Translations under genes and position numbers: made by a program
NCBI GenBank assembly: GCA_947044405.1
Contig: CAMRHE010000011.1
Coordinates: forward strand, 4,642,501 to 4,706,500
Direction of reading: 5' to 3'
Source: Leptodactylus fallax
Taxonomy: Eukaryota; Chordata; Amphibia; Anura; Leptodactylidae
DNA: 64,000 bases
In this document: positions 1 to 14,353 of the stretch, one piece after another
How the letters are laid out: each line of letters starts with the position of its first letter
How positions within the stretch are numbered: the stretch's first letter is position 1
The notes under the pieces: model-generated
Seen by the model: only the letters and a program-made list of their open reading frames with translations
The model's database searches: none
What the model was told of the DNA's origin: nothing

Positions 1-554
1 TCCCCCAGATACATGTTCACACTTGGGCCAGCGGTGGCTGTCTAGTAAACTAAGGGGTGAAATCTGCTGCCAGACACTTCTACAAGTGATTTATCTGTCT
101 GAGAACAAAAGGATTGGGTATTTGGATTAATCTGTTGTTGGGAGCCTCCGATACACATCAGATGGCCTACCTCTTTTAGGACCCATTATTCCCTTGTTCA
201 TTTGGTTGATGCCTTGGAGTATGCAGTGAATGCTATAAAACCAGAGCTGCTTCTGTGTAATGTTAGATGCAGCTTGCTATTGAAATGTGAAAACTAAGTC
301 CGCTGCAGAGTCTGTAAGCAGGGCAGAAAATAGGTTGTCCAGTTAGGGCAACCCCTTTTTCTGCTAATATATCATCTGACAATATCCTCCAGTTTGCTCC
401 TATGCAAAGGGAAACACAGTGCTGCAAATGTAAAGCAGCAATACACTGTGTCCCCTGGAAATTGGTAAAACATTAAACTATACCACATTACATTTACAGC
501 TGCATTCACAAGTCCATCCATTTCAGAGCTGAACTCCCAACATTTCTTAATGCC
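1..554. other. ST7 intron sequence, nothing recognised
   Basis: Ordinary AT-rich intron upstream of the first in-window exon. A short inverted pair around CACAGTGCTGC / GCAGCAATACACTGTG lies at 415-455. No exon of the missing ST7 N terminus was found. Confidence 0.6.
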
Positions 555-658
555 TTAGGCCTACTTCACATGTCGTATTATACTTTGAGTTTGATAAGTG
601 AAAAACTGAGAGTGATCACTTCTCTATGCTGTCCAAAGGATATGTGAATAAGGCCTAA
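555..658. repeat. Short MITE, about 104 bp, TIR TTAGGCCTACTTCACAT
   Basis: The left end TTAGGCCTACTTCACAT is mirrored by ATGTGAATAAGGCCTAA at the right. There is no coding capacity. It looks like one of the small foldback repeats common in frog introns. Confidence 0.6.
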
Positions 659-711
659 ATCACTGTTTGCTACTTTCAATATAATTTTTTTTTTTTTGTC
701 CTGCTTTTTAG

Positions 712-871
712 ATATTTGAATGGTGGTATTTTCGGAAATATGGAACATCATTTATTGAGCAAGTCTCTGTAAGTCACTTACGCCCTCTGTTGGGAGGAGT
801 TGACAATAGCACACCAAGTAACTCGACCACAAGTAATGGGGATGCTGATTCTAGTCGACAGAGTGTTTCAG
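712..871 (+). CDS. ST7: ST7 coding exon a (first in window)
   Basis: The acceptor is a T-rich tract ending TTTTTAG at 711 and the donor is GGTATGATG after 871. It is read from phase 0 and encodes [17 protein letters not shown], then [10 protein letters not shown] and a Ser/Thr/Asn-rich stretch ([13 protein letters not shown]) to QSVS, ending with one base of the next codon. The Asn/Ser linker is the part of ST7 I expect to vary most between species. It holds N-S-T and N-S-T-like sequons, but whether they face the lumen cannot be judged here. Confidence 0.95.
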
Positions 872-3800
872 GTATGATGGGGCTTGTAACTTAATTTTGT
901 GTATGATTAATGAAATAATATTTCCGACACATGCAAAATATGCCATGACACTCAAATTTTTACATGTTAACTATTCCATGGATTAACTATCTAAATGGTA
1001 TCACAAACCCTTTTTATAATTGTCATCTTAAATTAGCATTGATAAAATAGATCTGAGTGGAAATTTATTGTTTGCAAAGGTCCACACTGTCTTGTGGAAA
1101 AAATGTAAGTTTCTGCAAATTAACATTTTTAAGGACCGTTTTAAAGTGTAACGCTAGATTCACAATATCGTTTGAGTCTCCCTACAAGAGTCCGCCACCC
1201 ATTCCACTTAAAATCGGCGGAGAGAAGTTCTGCAAGGAAACCCGGTGGACCCCATTATAGTATATGGTTTCTGTAGAAACCATAGAGCTTTTTAAATGGC
1301 TAGGGTTTCCATTTTTTGGGTCCCCAAGTGGACCCAAAGGGCACAGACTTGAACACTAGAATGAACCTAACGTTACCCCCTAATTCACTGACACACTTCT
1401 TTTTTTTTTTATTTTTTTATTTTAAATACCTTTTATTAATCTATCAAACTTCCTTTTAATAGAAAACAGGCTGCAAAGGTCACATTATCAATGCTCTTAC
1501 TAAGCATTGCCAGGAGTCTGTCCATGCACATGTACTCAATGTAGTATATAGAGCTAAAGCATTTACCAAAGGTGGATAGTCACTTCAAACAGCTGTATCT
1601 CCGGTTTTATACCACCTACAAAAATGGTCCTCGTATCATAAGAAGGATGAGATGCTCAGCTTTCACAGTCGGGAATTTCAACTTAATATGTAGCAGATCA
1701 TGCTGCATATAAAATCACATTCCCAAATGTGTTTTTAATTAGTGATTATCTCAGATTCTGTTGTAGCTAGTTCTTACAGCCTGGCATATGAAAGCTGAAA
1801 ATCTCCTTTTTCTTATGATACCAGAACCATTTTTCTAGGTGGTACAAACCCAAAGATGCATCCATTTAAAGTGATCCTCCCCCTTTTGGTAAATGTTTCA
1901 TCTCTGCATATTTAATATAAAAGTGTACAGACTCTCCCTAGCAACAGTTCAGTTAGAGGGTTATGAAGGTGAATGCTACAGGAATTTAGATTAGGGTAAT
2001 AAAGTATAGGGAAATTAGGGTAATAAAGTATATTACAAAAATGGTCACCAAACAAAAAAAAAAAAAAGTGGGAACTACACTTAAATAATCGAGAAAATAA
2101 ACAGTTAAGATGCATAATTCACTTATGCCTGTCTTAGATTGTGAACCCACAGATATGGTTTTGTGCCATTTAATAACACTTTAAGCCATGTTAGATGCTA
2201 AACATAAACCCTGCTCTAGCAATATAATATTTATTATTATTATTACTACTACTATTATTATTCCTTTAATAGTCCCACCATGGGGAAATTCAGTGTATTA
2301 CAGCAGCAAAGATAAGCAATGCAAATACAACCAGACAGAAAGGTTCAGGTTGAGAAGTAGAAGAGGGGGATATCACAACAGAAGGATATTTCAGTTCTCT
2401 GTATTGAATGATCTCTGCTTAGGTCGGTGTTGGTTGTACAGTCTAAACGCAGCGTAGAGGAAAGACATCCGATAGCACTCCTTCTCACAATTAGGGTGAA
2501 GCAGTCGGTCACTAACAGTACTGCCCAGTGCTATCATGGTCTCATGCATCAGATGGAACTTATTCTCCCACATGGAGCTCACCAGTAGTACAGGGCATAC
2601 TAATGTCAAGTGAACAATGCACTCACTCACCGGGCGCTTCGTTCACTTTGTTCATCCTCCATATGGTCCCTCTGGCAGGTCAGGTGATCAGCAGACTGAC
2701 CTGCCAATTCCACACCCCAAACAAAAAGTCCATAAGAACATAATATCTAGAATTGGTGGGTTACACTGCTGATTACTTGACCAGCCAGAGGGAACATTCA
2801 GAGGCTAACTAAGATGATGCATCTGTATTGCTGAACTGGAGCTTTAAAGAGGACCTTTCACGTCCTAATCGATGTGCAATATTATATACTTCTAGAAATC
2901 CAACAGTGCGCTGAAATCAGTGCACTGTCAGCTTTCCCGGTATGTACTCCTTATCCTATGGAGAAGAGTAGAAACGCTCATTGGCGTCTTATATTCAATC
3001 ACATCTGCTCAGCAAATCCTGTTTTATAATGCGCTCCTGACATATCGGACTGAGTGCTTGACATGACTGGTTCCCTTAATGATTCATTTTACATATATGT
3101 TTGATTTTACCTGAGTTTTGTCTTTCCACTTCACAGAATGTAAAGTCTGGCGAAATCCATTAAACTTGTTTCGAGGAGCAGAGTATAACAGGTAAGTTCT
3201 TGAAATGAATAAAAAGCAATGAACTGCACTACACAAACATTTTGAGTATATTGACATACAAGTGCAAGTCATATACCTATTCAGGGTGCCAGTTTTTTCG
3301 AGGTACTGAAGAAAATACCAATACTTTGAAATAGCAAAGCTTTGTAACGTTTACAAAAAAGCTGTGTTGTCCTGAAGTGGGACTTAAGAGTCTTTCTTAT
3401 TCTTTATCCTGATTGACCTGATAAATCCAGTGTATTGGAGTAGAGTTCTGCTGGATATTGGAGAAGGGAAATGACAAAATGATCAGCTAAACCTGGGACT
3501 TACTCTGTCTTTACCTCTAAAGAGTAGACTGGAAGAAGTAAATCTCATTGCTGGTCTAAGTCATTGGGAGACTTGGTAATAAATAACACTGAATGAGCCA
3601 TTACCTCTGGCTGTATGAAGTTGTCTGTGCGATGCTGTGTAACACAAGACATTCTCTGCACCTGTCAAAATGACAGTAGCTCTGACAACACTGCAAACAA
3701 TTCGCTGAGCGTCACCAACATCATAAATATTCACTTTTGTTCTGTAAATTTGTAGAACTAAAATATATTCATATTTTCTCTGTTTTCTGTCATTAAAATG

Positions 3801-6800
3801 CACATTATACAGTTTTTCTTGCTTTAATAAGGTGTCTGTGGAACTAAAAACTTTTATACATTATACACATAAGCTACCTAAGCTTTCATTAAAACTTAAT
3901 GTATACACAGTATACATTGACTTGTTCCTGGAAATATGAAGTATATTTGGTTAGATTCAGGACATAGACTTAAACAGATATTAGTCAGCCCTTTAAATAA
4001 ATGCAAACAAGTATATACGATTTTATCACTGTAACCATTTATGATGGTAAACATAGTTATATGGTTTTCTAGTATAGCACTACAGCACAGGTGTCAAACA
4101 TAAGGCCTGCGGCCTTGTGTTTTGTGGCCCAGGGCCATGCCTGCAGTGAAGCGACCTGAGGCATGTCCTGGCATTCTTCAGTGTGGGCTACTGCCCACAG
4201 AGGTGGCAGTGCCCTAGAGGTGGCAGCGTCCTAGAGGTGGCAGCGTGGATAGGTGAGTAAATTAGCTGCCTTTTCCGGCCTAACATATACTGTGTGGGGT
4301 CCAAGAAAAAAGGGGGCCATGTACTGTGTGGGGGAAAAAAAAGGGTGCCATATACTATGTTTGGTTCAAAAAAAGGGGGGCCATATATATAGTGTGTGGG
4401 GGCTAAAAAGGGGGTCATATACTGTATGGGGGCAAAAAAAGGGCCATATACTGTGTGGGTTCCAAAAAAAAAAGGGGGGGAACTATATACTGTGTGGGGG
4501 CAAAAAAGGGTGTCATATACTGTGAGTGGAAAAAAGGGGCCATATATTGCGTAGGGGCCATATTGTGTTGTGGGGGCTAGTAAACCACGTGATCTCACTT
4601 TGTTTTGTCTTCAGCCAGAAAGGTTCCCAGAACACTCTAGCTGGGGAGTGCTGTGAATCTTCTCGCCAAAGACAGAATAAACAGCTATAGTGGTTACAGC
4701 GGTCACCCTTGCGACTGCGCTTCTAAACCAGTCTCATGGCCCCCTCACCACACTTCTGTTTCCAGATGTAGGGGATTTCATACTTACTACTTTTTCCTGC
4801 AAAGCACTGATGTAGCCCTTGACTGTGCGCCTCATTTAATGTCGTTCCGGTCGTGCTGAACCACGCTCTATGGTATCATGGAGATACAGCTATTTGAAAT
4901 GACCCCCTCACAGAATCAGCCTCTTCCTCCAGAATAAGGAAATTGCCAAATGCATGTTTAACATGGTGAACGTTCCTTAGAGGGCGTTCACACTACCGTT
5001 GGTGACTGTCAGTAGTGTACGTAGCTATTGTCCATTACAAGATTTTAGCATCGGGCACTAGCTGAACCGTCAGAAATCCGTTAAAATTTCCATTCATTTC
5101 AATGGGTTTTTATATGGTGTCCGTTAGTGTCCGTTTACACCCAGTCCGTCAGAAGTCCGTTTTTTTTCCTTGGACAAAAAAATCCTACATGCAGGACTTT
5201 TTTGTCCATTTGTAAAAAACGGATTCTTGATGGACAGCAAGTGTCTGTTATTTTTTTAACATTGAAGTCTATGAGTGACGGATTTATAACGGACAGTAAC
5301 TGATAGCCATCAGTTACTGTCCGTTATTTTATGTCCGTTTTTTTTCTGCGCATGCTCAGAAAGCAGAAAAACACAAAAAAAAAAGTGTTAAAAAAATGGA
5401 CACTAACTGATGCTAATGTGTCCGTTTTTTTAACTGATCCATTAACGGACACATTAACATCAGTTAGCGTTTGTTAATGTCTGTTATAGGTGTCTTTTTT
5501 TTTTTTTTTTTTAAACAGATACCTTCATAACGTAATCCAACTGTAGTGTGAACCCTGCCTTAGGTAACTGCTGCATCTATATATTGTGAATTGTTGGGTG
5601 TTTACAAGTGTATATTTAATAGTTCTCCTGTCATTGTATTACAGATACACATGGGTGACAGGACGGGAACCGTTGACATATTACGATATGAATCTTTCAG
5701 CCCAGGACCACCAGACCTTCTTCACATGTGACACAGATCACATGAGACCAGCAGATGCGAGTAAGAACTCCACTGAGCTTTGCTAATAAACAAAATACAC
5801 CAGAGAATTTACTAGCATTTACAGCATCTGTGATCACAAATCTGTAATAACGGAAAGTTGTGTTACCAGTTTTTCCAACTATAGTAGTAGCAAAGAACAA
5901 ACTTTTTAGGGCAGTGTAGAGGTTAAATTGGAATAATTTCTGCCTTGCATAATTATTTTAAGGCTGCATTAGACAACTAGATCTGGGCCTGCAAAAGTGC
6001 CGATCAGAAACACATCAATCGGCACTAGTTTGCATCGGCCGATGCAAACTGAATGTGGCTGGAAAGATCTCACCTGTGTTTGCTTCTCCCCCATTCAGCT
6101 GCATTATAGGCAGTATTGTCTGGATTATACATGGTGAGGTGCTATCGATTAATCTGCATCTTTTATCCTGCATAAAGGATTCAATCAGCCGACTAGCAAA
6201 CATTTACTTGTTGGTAACCTGCAGGTAATCGACAACTCCATCAGAAAGGGCAGTTATCGGCAACAAGCATTCCTAGGAGTGCATTGGGACTCTTAGTATT
6301 GGGAAAAATCCAGCAAATGCAAAGCAACTAGAAACTGCCTGTCTTCCATTTTTGTCCCCCCAAATCTTAATAGAACTCCATTAATTCGGAAAGCAGTGAC
6401 TCCATCCCCCTCTATAGAACTGAGAGCAATGACTCTTCCTCACCCACTTGTCCTTGCCTTCCACATGCTCTTGCAATGCACGCTGTGGTGGCAGAAAACT
6501 ATGTACAGAACCCTGTTGCCTGTATTTTCTAAATAAATCTCTAAAGTCAGTGATTTTTAGATTGCCACATACAGTGATTTCACCATACCAGGGCAGTGAA
6601 GTTAGACTGGAACAATTTTGGCTGGAGTCGGAAAAAATGTATTAAATCCAAATCTACCATCAAATAAAATGATTAAAGGAGTTGTCCAGTTTCACCCATA
6701 TATTGAAACAAATGTTGTTGTTTGCACAATGAAAATTTAGGGGATGTTCACATTACTATTATGAACGCCCATTGCTCTCATCTTTCATAGAACGAGTTCA

Positions 6801-9440
6801 ACAGACATTAACAGTAGTGGAGTGATAGACACAGACGGACCCGCCTCCGTTTCCATTTACCCTAATGTAAAAAAAACATGACGGAAGCTTTTCTGCATGC
6901 TTGACTCTGCCATCAGAGAAGTAAAAAAACATGCCCCAAGAAAACTTCCATCATGTTTTTACAGAAGGATGAATGCAAATTGACACCAGACTTTCTCCGT
7001 CTGCACCAGTCACTTAATGTCTGTTGCTCGCGTCCTATGAGGAATGCAAGAAATGGACTTTAAAGGTTGCAGGCTTTTTTTTTTTTTTTTCTTCATACTG
7101 ATGACCTATCCTCAGTCCATGGATCTGTCATCTATCCACAGCAGAGCTGCAATTCCCTCAGAACTACTGAATAGGAGTGGTACTGCACACAGTCTCTGTC
7201 CACTAGTATCTTCCCGCACATGGGGATGCTAGAACAGCTGATCTGCTTGGGGTCTGGCTGACTCAGATTACAGAATAGGTTATCAGTATGAAAATTTAGG
7301 GCTGGAAAACCCCCTTTTAAATAATCCAATGTGCTTTCTGTTTCAATGCCTCATAATTTTCTAGAAGTCTTACTTCCAGTGGATAAAAATCAGTCATGGT
7401 CATGTGATATACAGTACATGGTCATGTGATGGACACACAGGTGCACGGCTTGTTACAAGATGAGCTGTGTACCTGTGTGTCCATCACATAACCATGGACT
7501 GGTCAGAATGAATGGCAGCAAGCAGAGACCTAGAAAACCATGAGGCATTAATACAGAAAGAATATTGAAAACTTTTCTTAAAGACAATTTGTTTCTCAAT
7601 ATTTGTCTGAAACTGGAGAACCACTTTTAATTCTTTTTAATTATAGTATGCAATTCTTGATATTGTAGAATTAATTAGATACATAGTTTGTTGCATATTT
7701 CCTTTCGTAGGAATTCAAGCACTGTTTTTAATGAATTAGAGGAGCTTTACTGCTTCTGGCTGACCATGGATGTCAGTTATTTATAAAGGAGTCTGAGCAA
7801 GAGTCAGGCGCTGGTTTGATCTGCCGACTCCACAGCCGTGCACCATAGTAATGTTTTGCAAGTAATAAAATATGACATTGCCATCTTTTTAGTGACCAGT
7901 AAGTCAAATTAGTCGGTGTGCTATATCCTGCTTTAGTAGACATGTCTGTAGTGTCACTGGAGGCTTTCCCTTCAGAATCCGGTATAACTGATCAAATTTT
8001 CCTTTTTTTTTTTTTTTTCTTCTTCTTTGGTAAACAGTAATGCAGAAAGCATGGCGAGAAAGAAACCCACAAGCCAGAATTTCTGCAGCACATGAAGCGC
8101 TTGAATTAAATGAGTGAGTAGCCACATTTCACACTTTAAAAAGTGTGCGTTAAAGACCACTGTCACTGCACATGTACCACATAAACGGCGAATATTTGCT
8201 TCCTGGCACTTTTCTGAAAGTAGAGGGCCAGTATAACCTCCATCTCACATTGACGCGGACGCCTTTATAAGTCATGCCCCTAGTATAAAACAACATATAT
8301 GGAGATAAGGTCACCTGGGCATCTACATGATATGTGGTAAGAGACCCATACAAAATGTAATGTCATGGTTTTCTTTTGTTTTGAGCACAGATGTGCCACT
8401 GCATTTATTCTGCTGGCTGAGGAAGAGGCAACGACAATTGTAGAGGCAGAGAAGCTGTTTAAGCAGGCACTGAAGGCTGGGGAAGGCTGTTACCGACGAA
8501 GCCAACAATTACAGCACCATGGCGCTCAATATGAAGCTCAGCACCGTGAGACACTTATTTTTTTTTTTTTTGCACTATTTAAAAAAAAAAAAAAAAAAAA
8601 TGCATTTTTTTACAGATGTAAAGAGGTCTGTGTTTACCTCCTGACACTTTTGAACATAGGCTTGCTATATACAAGGGTGCAGTTATAGGGAGTTACAGGG
8701 GTAGCAATTGTTACTGGGTCCTGGACACTGAGGGGGCCCCAAAGGTCCGTCTGCCACAAAAAGTGTACCACTGTTCTAAAAGGTATGATGTAGGTAGGGG
8801 CCCCATTAAAGATTTTGCATTAGGGCCCAGGAGCTTCAAGTTACTCCTCTGGCTATATAGGTCTGATTTACTCTTGTACTGTTTCAGGACGAGACACAAA
8901 TGTTTTGGTGTACATTAAAAGAAGATTAGCAATGTGTGCACGAAAGCTAGGAAGAACAAGGGAAGCTGTGAAGATGATGAGAGATGTAAGTATTGGACCC
9001 TTCCATTAGCTTATGTATTGTGCCTAAAACACATTGCCCTCTATACACATTTGGGGCAGACATTAATCATAAAAACAGTAAGGCTATGTTTTAGTATCTT
9101 GAGCTATGCTCTTTGTCACTAGACCAATGTAAATTAATAATGTGGAAAATTGAATTGTGCATTTTAATACTCTTTCTCATAAGATTATTTGGGAATGTCT
9201 GTCAAAGTAATTGGCTAAGTTTTGGATGCCTCTCTGCCCTGTGGAATAATCCTCCTGTGTATATGACTAAAGCCAGTGTTTTTGCTCTGTCTCATTTCTT
9301 TTAGTTAATGAAGGAGTTCCCACTGCTGAGTATGTTCAATATTCATGAGAACTTGTTAGAAGCTTTGCTAGAGCTTCAGGCGTATGCAGATGTACAAGCA
9401 GTTTTAGCAAAGTACGATGGTGAGTTCGTGGTTGGTGTGT

Positions 9441-9478
<38 letters not shown>

Positions 9479-12400
9479 TTTTTTTTTTGTTTTTTTTTGT
9501 ACACGCACTTGCTTATACACCATGTTTTTATATTTGTTAATACTTAAGCTAGGTTCACACTGAAATTTTCATTTGGGTTACACATAATACGGTAAGGCTG
9601 GACATGCATATTATATAGCTGACATCTGTTCCTCCTGACCCTTCCCCTCATACACATGCATGCTCTTCCTGGCCTTGTATTCAAATGTCCTCAATGGGGA
9701 TAGAGAAATAAGCATCTGCCAGGCACCAGGTTGCAACTTCTATCTCAGCTTGTTCAAATACAACTGCCATATCTTTGTCTTCCCCAACATCTGACATTTG
9801 GGGTAGGGTCATGAGGCCTCCATAGACATTAGATCATCAATTCCCAACCAGGTTGCTGTGACACTCTGGTGGGAAGATGGATGCATGTTTTTATACAATT
9901 ATATCTGTTGAATACAATGGTGAAACAAGGAGACTTCGGCTTCCTGTTCCACCAATCAGGCAGCTACTAATGATGTCTGCTGCTCACTGCAGACCTGCTG
10001 CATAGAGTTGCAGATGAGAGTAGGAGAGCTGTAATGAGCTCTATAGGAGGACCTTTCACGTCCTCATTGATTTGCGGTATTATACACCGCTAGAAAGCCG
10101 ACAGTGCGCTGGATTCAGCGCACTGTTGGTGTTCCCGGTATGCACCTCGCTGCTGGAGATATCTCCCCACTGTTAGAAGGGCAAGTCTTTACAGCCTTGC
10201 ATCATCACTGGGCTGTGAGGAACAAGTCTATACAAGAGTAATGTCGGGGAAGGGGGGGTTGGCGGGGTGTACCTAGGCATTAGAGAGTCTAACTAGACTC
10301 TCTAATGTCAAGTAGGTGGAGTCAAGCAGGAGCAGGTAAGGGTGGTATGACCGATAGCTCCAATCAGAGGTGGATAGTATCAGTGCTCAGAATCACAAAT
10401 CACACCTCATTGTCTGCTCCTGCCTGACATCACTCACCTGACAATAGAGAGCCTATTTGGTATTTTAGACATCAAAACTAACTGCACTGGTTGCTCAGGA
10501 ATGGTGGTGGGCTAGAGAAAAAAATTCCAGCTTTGCTGGAATTGGTGAAACAGCAAAAGTTTGAGTTGGAGACGGTGAAAGGTCCTCTTTAAAACTGCAT
10601 TGGGAAAAAAAAATGCAGTTTAGATGCGGTTTCTGGTGAGGTTTTCTAATTTTACACGTGAAACTAATTTACAACTGAAACATACTAAATAAATTCAAAA
10701 ACTGCATTAAAGACACATCAAACCTGCAATCACATAAATTTATTTATTTTTTTGTTTGGTAAAAGTTATTTATTAGAGGTGCCCCAAGTAAATTATGTTT
10801 TCCAGGGTGTTCTGAGTATGAAAAGGTTGTGAAATACTGGATTAGATAGTCACCTGGTGCCACCACAATTTGTGTATATGGATTAAGCCAATCCCTGCTA
10901 CCTTGTCAGTGGGGAAATTAATAGTTCTCCAATGTATATTTGTAAGTAATATTAATGAGACTTATCTATTTCACGTTTCTGGTGACAAGCAGGGGGGCAT
11001 GATTCAGAGCTCCCGTCAGTCAGCCAGTGTCACAGCTCAGAATCACACTCTTGCCTCCTCCTGCATGACAATGCCCTCCTGATGGTAGATATCAATAGCA
11101 TATTTGGGCAACATAAGTAACAGCAGTGATTGCCCGGGAACAGTGGGGGCTAGTGAAAAATTTCCAACTTTGCCAGAATCAGTGGGCCAGAAGCTATTAA
11201 AGGCTGGGCCACCCCCGGCGGATTACAGTCACAACAAATCCTATCCCCAGTTTGCGGGAAAATATGCGCAGTGGACACACTGTGATTTCCAAAACCATTG
11301 CAGTTCTGGAAATCGCAGCATATCAATTATACCTATGGAAATGCCGGCGATTTCCTTATAGGTATAATTGAAGCAGAAAGTCAGCAGAGGAAACCTCTGC
11401 AAACTTTCTGTAAAAAGCGCTGCAGGAAAAACCGCAATGCGTTGCTGCTGCGGTTTTTTCTTCCAGCGCTTTTTGTGCTGCAAGACGCTACATGGGGCCT
11501 TAGCCAGATGGTGTAAAGAGTTGGACTTGTTGGAGATGGTGAAAGGTCCTCTTTAAATAAATCCATCAGATCTTCCTGAAGTGACAAGGAAGTAAAAAAA
11601 AAAAAAAAAAAAATCTGTCGACTACAAGAAGTGTTTTCAGGTATTACAATAATGTAGGTTAACCACAGTACACTATATCAAATAAGAAAATTTAAAGAAA
11701 AACCTTCAGAATGTATTTTTGTTTTGTAAAGATGACCTTTTCACTTTTCATTTAGGCGTATATATTTACTGCTTGTGTTTATCCACGCTCTCCTATCATT
11801 CGCCTTGTAATTATGTAATTTTCTTATATGTTATATGTTTATACATGTAGATCCACAGTAAACCCTGGCATGTGTCCGGGGTATAGTGTACTAGATGTGG
11901 TCACTGCTAGTTTGTAACTCTTGCATTAATTTCTTTTCTGCCTGCAGATATCAGTTTACCAAAGTCTGCCACTATATGTTATACAGCTGCACTACTGAAA
12001 GCGCGAGCAGTATCAGACAAGTAAGTCTTTTCTATTTAACCAAAACATCAGCAGTTCCCTATGTACTGTACAGGGAATTAGTTGGTCACTGGAATACATT
12101 TGACTTCTGTCTATCCACATGAACACTACATGGCAGAGTCTCCATTTAGATGGTCACTTGCTCTTACAGTGGCTTGCAAAAGTATTCATACACCTTTGAA
12201 TTTTTCACATTTTGTCACCTTACAACCACAAACCTAAATATATTTTATTGAGATTTTAAGTGATAGACCAACACAAAGTAGCAGATAATTGTGAAGTGGA
12301 GCAAAATGATACATGGTTTTCAAAATTTTAATCAAATAAAAATCTGAAAAGTGTGACGTGCAAAAGAATTAAAGCCCCCTGTACTCTGATACCCCTGAAT

Positions 12401-14286
12401 AAAATCCAGTGCAATCAATTACCTTCAGAAGTCATTTTAATTAGTGAATAGAGTCCAGCTGTGTGTAATATAGTCTTAGTATAAATCCACCTGTTCTGTG
12501 AAGGCCTCAGTGGTTTGTTAGAGAACACTAGTGAACAAACAGCATCATGAAGACCAAGGAGCTCACTAGACCGTTCAGAGATAAAGTTGTGGAGAAGTTT
12601 AAAGCAGGGTTAAGTTCTAAAAACATATCCCAAGCTTTGAGCATCCCAAAGAGCACTGTTCAAGCCATCATCCAAAAATGGAAAAAGTATTCTACAACTG
12701 CAAACCTACCAAGACATGGCCGTCCACCTAAACTGACAGATCGAGCAAAGAGAGCACTGGTCAGAGAAGTAGCCAAGAGGCCCATGGTCACTGTGGAGGA
12801 GCTGCAGAAATCCACAGCTCATTTGGAGAATCTGTCCAGAGGATAACTGTAAGTCGTGCACTCTACAAATCTGACCTTTATGGAAGAGTGGCAAGAAGAA
12901 AACCATTGTTGAAAGAAAGACATAAGAAGTGTCATTTGCTGTGTCCCCTATAAGACTTGTGGCAAACTGCAAACATGTTGAAGAAGGTGCTCTGGTCAGA
13001 TGAGACCAACGTTGAACTTTTTGGTCTAAATGCAAAGCACTATGTGTGGTGGAAAAGTAAGAATGCTCATCACCCTTAATACACCATCCCCACTGTCAAA
13101 CATAGTGGTGGCAGTATCATGCTGTGGGGAGGCTTTTGTTCAGCAGAGACAGGGAAGCTGGTCAGAGTTGAAGGGAAGATGGATGGAGCTAAATACAGTG
13201 CAATCCTGGAAGAAAACCTGTTGAAGGCTGCAAAAGACTTCAGACTGGGAAGGACGATGATCCTGAACATACAGCCAGAGCTACAGTGGAATGGTTTAGA
13301 TCAAAGAATATTCATGTGTTAGAATGGCTCAGTCAAAGTCCAGACCTAAATCCCATTGAGCATCTGTGGCAAGACATGAATATTGCTGTTCAGACACTCT
13401 CCATCCAACCAGCTTGAGCTATTTTGCAAAGAAGAATGGGCAAAAATCATAGTCTCTAGGTGCGCAAAGACTTGCAGCTGTAATTTCAGTGAAAGGTGGC
13501 TCTACAAAGTATTGACATAGGGTGGTTGAATTCTTTTGCATGTCACACTTTTTTTTTTTTTTTTTTCAGATTTTTATTTGATTAAAATTTTGAAAACCAT
13601 TTATCATTTTCCTTCCACTTCATAATTATGTGCTACTTTTTGTGTTGGTCTATCACTTAAAATCTCAATAAAATACATTTTAGGTTTGTGGTTGTAAGGT
13701 GACAAAATGTAAAAAAGTTCAAGGGTTATGAATACTTTTGCAAAGCACTGTAAGCCCTATGTTCAGTAATAGGATGATCAGTAAATACCAATGAGGAAAA
13801 ATATATTAAGCTGCACCTCCTGTTTTAGCAGTAGGTTAACATTTGTTTCTTACGCTAGGTTAATACTAGTGTTCGGCTTTCCATTCTTCAGGTCTGCTTG
13901 GGGACCTGAAAAACAGAAACAATATCCGCTTAAAAGCGGTTACCCGCAGACCCCTTAGACTATAATGGGGTCTGCTGGGTTTCCACCTGAAAATGTCAGT
14001 GAGGAAAAAGTCCTGCTTGCTGACTCTTCTCACTCCATATTTTAAGCGGAATGTGGGACAGAGTCCCTGAATGGTCACACATACACTTCACCAGAATGTT
14101 CTGCTTTTTCACAAAGCTATTTCTGCACACTTTTTTTTTAATCCATGGATTGCTGGGTTCCCTAGGCTTTTGTATTCAGCATTTGAGCATTGTTGTACAG
14201 CTTCTATTAGAACTGATAGAACTAACAATCCATACTGAATATGGCAGCCGTGGAAACATTCTGATGAAGCAATGTCACTCTGTTTC

Positions 14287-14353
<67 letters not shown>

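Noticed and set aside
4188..4598. 136-codon minus-strand frame rich in YGPFF and AP repeats
   Set aside because: It is the translation of a degenerate tandem repeat (TATACTGTGTGGGGG units) inside a MITE; the opposite strand is open too. No domain and no splice context.
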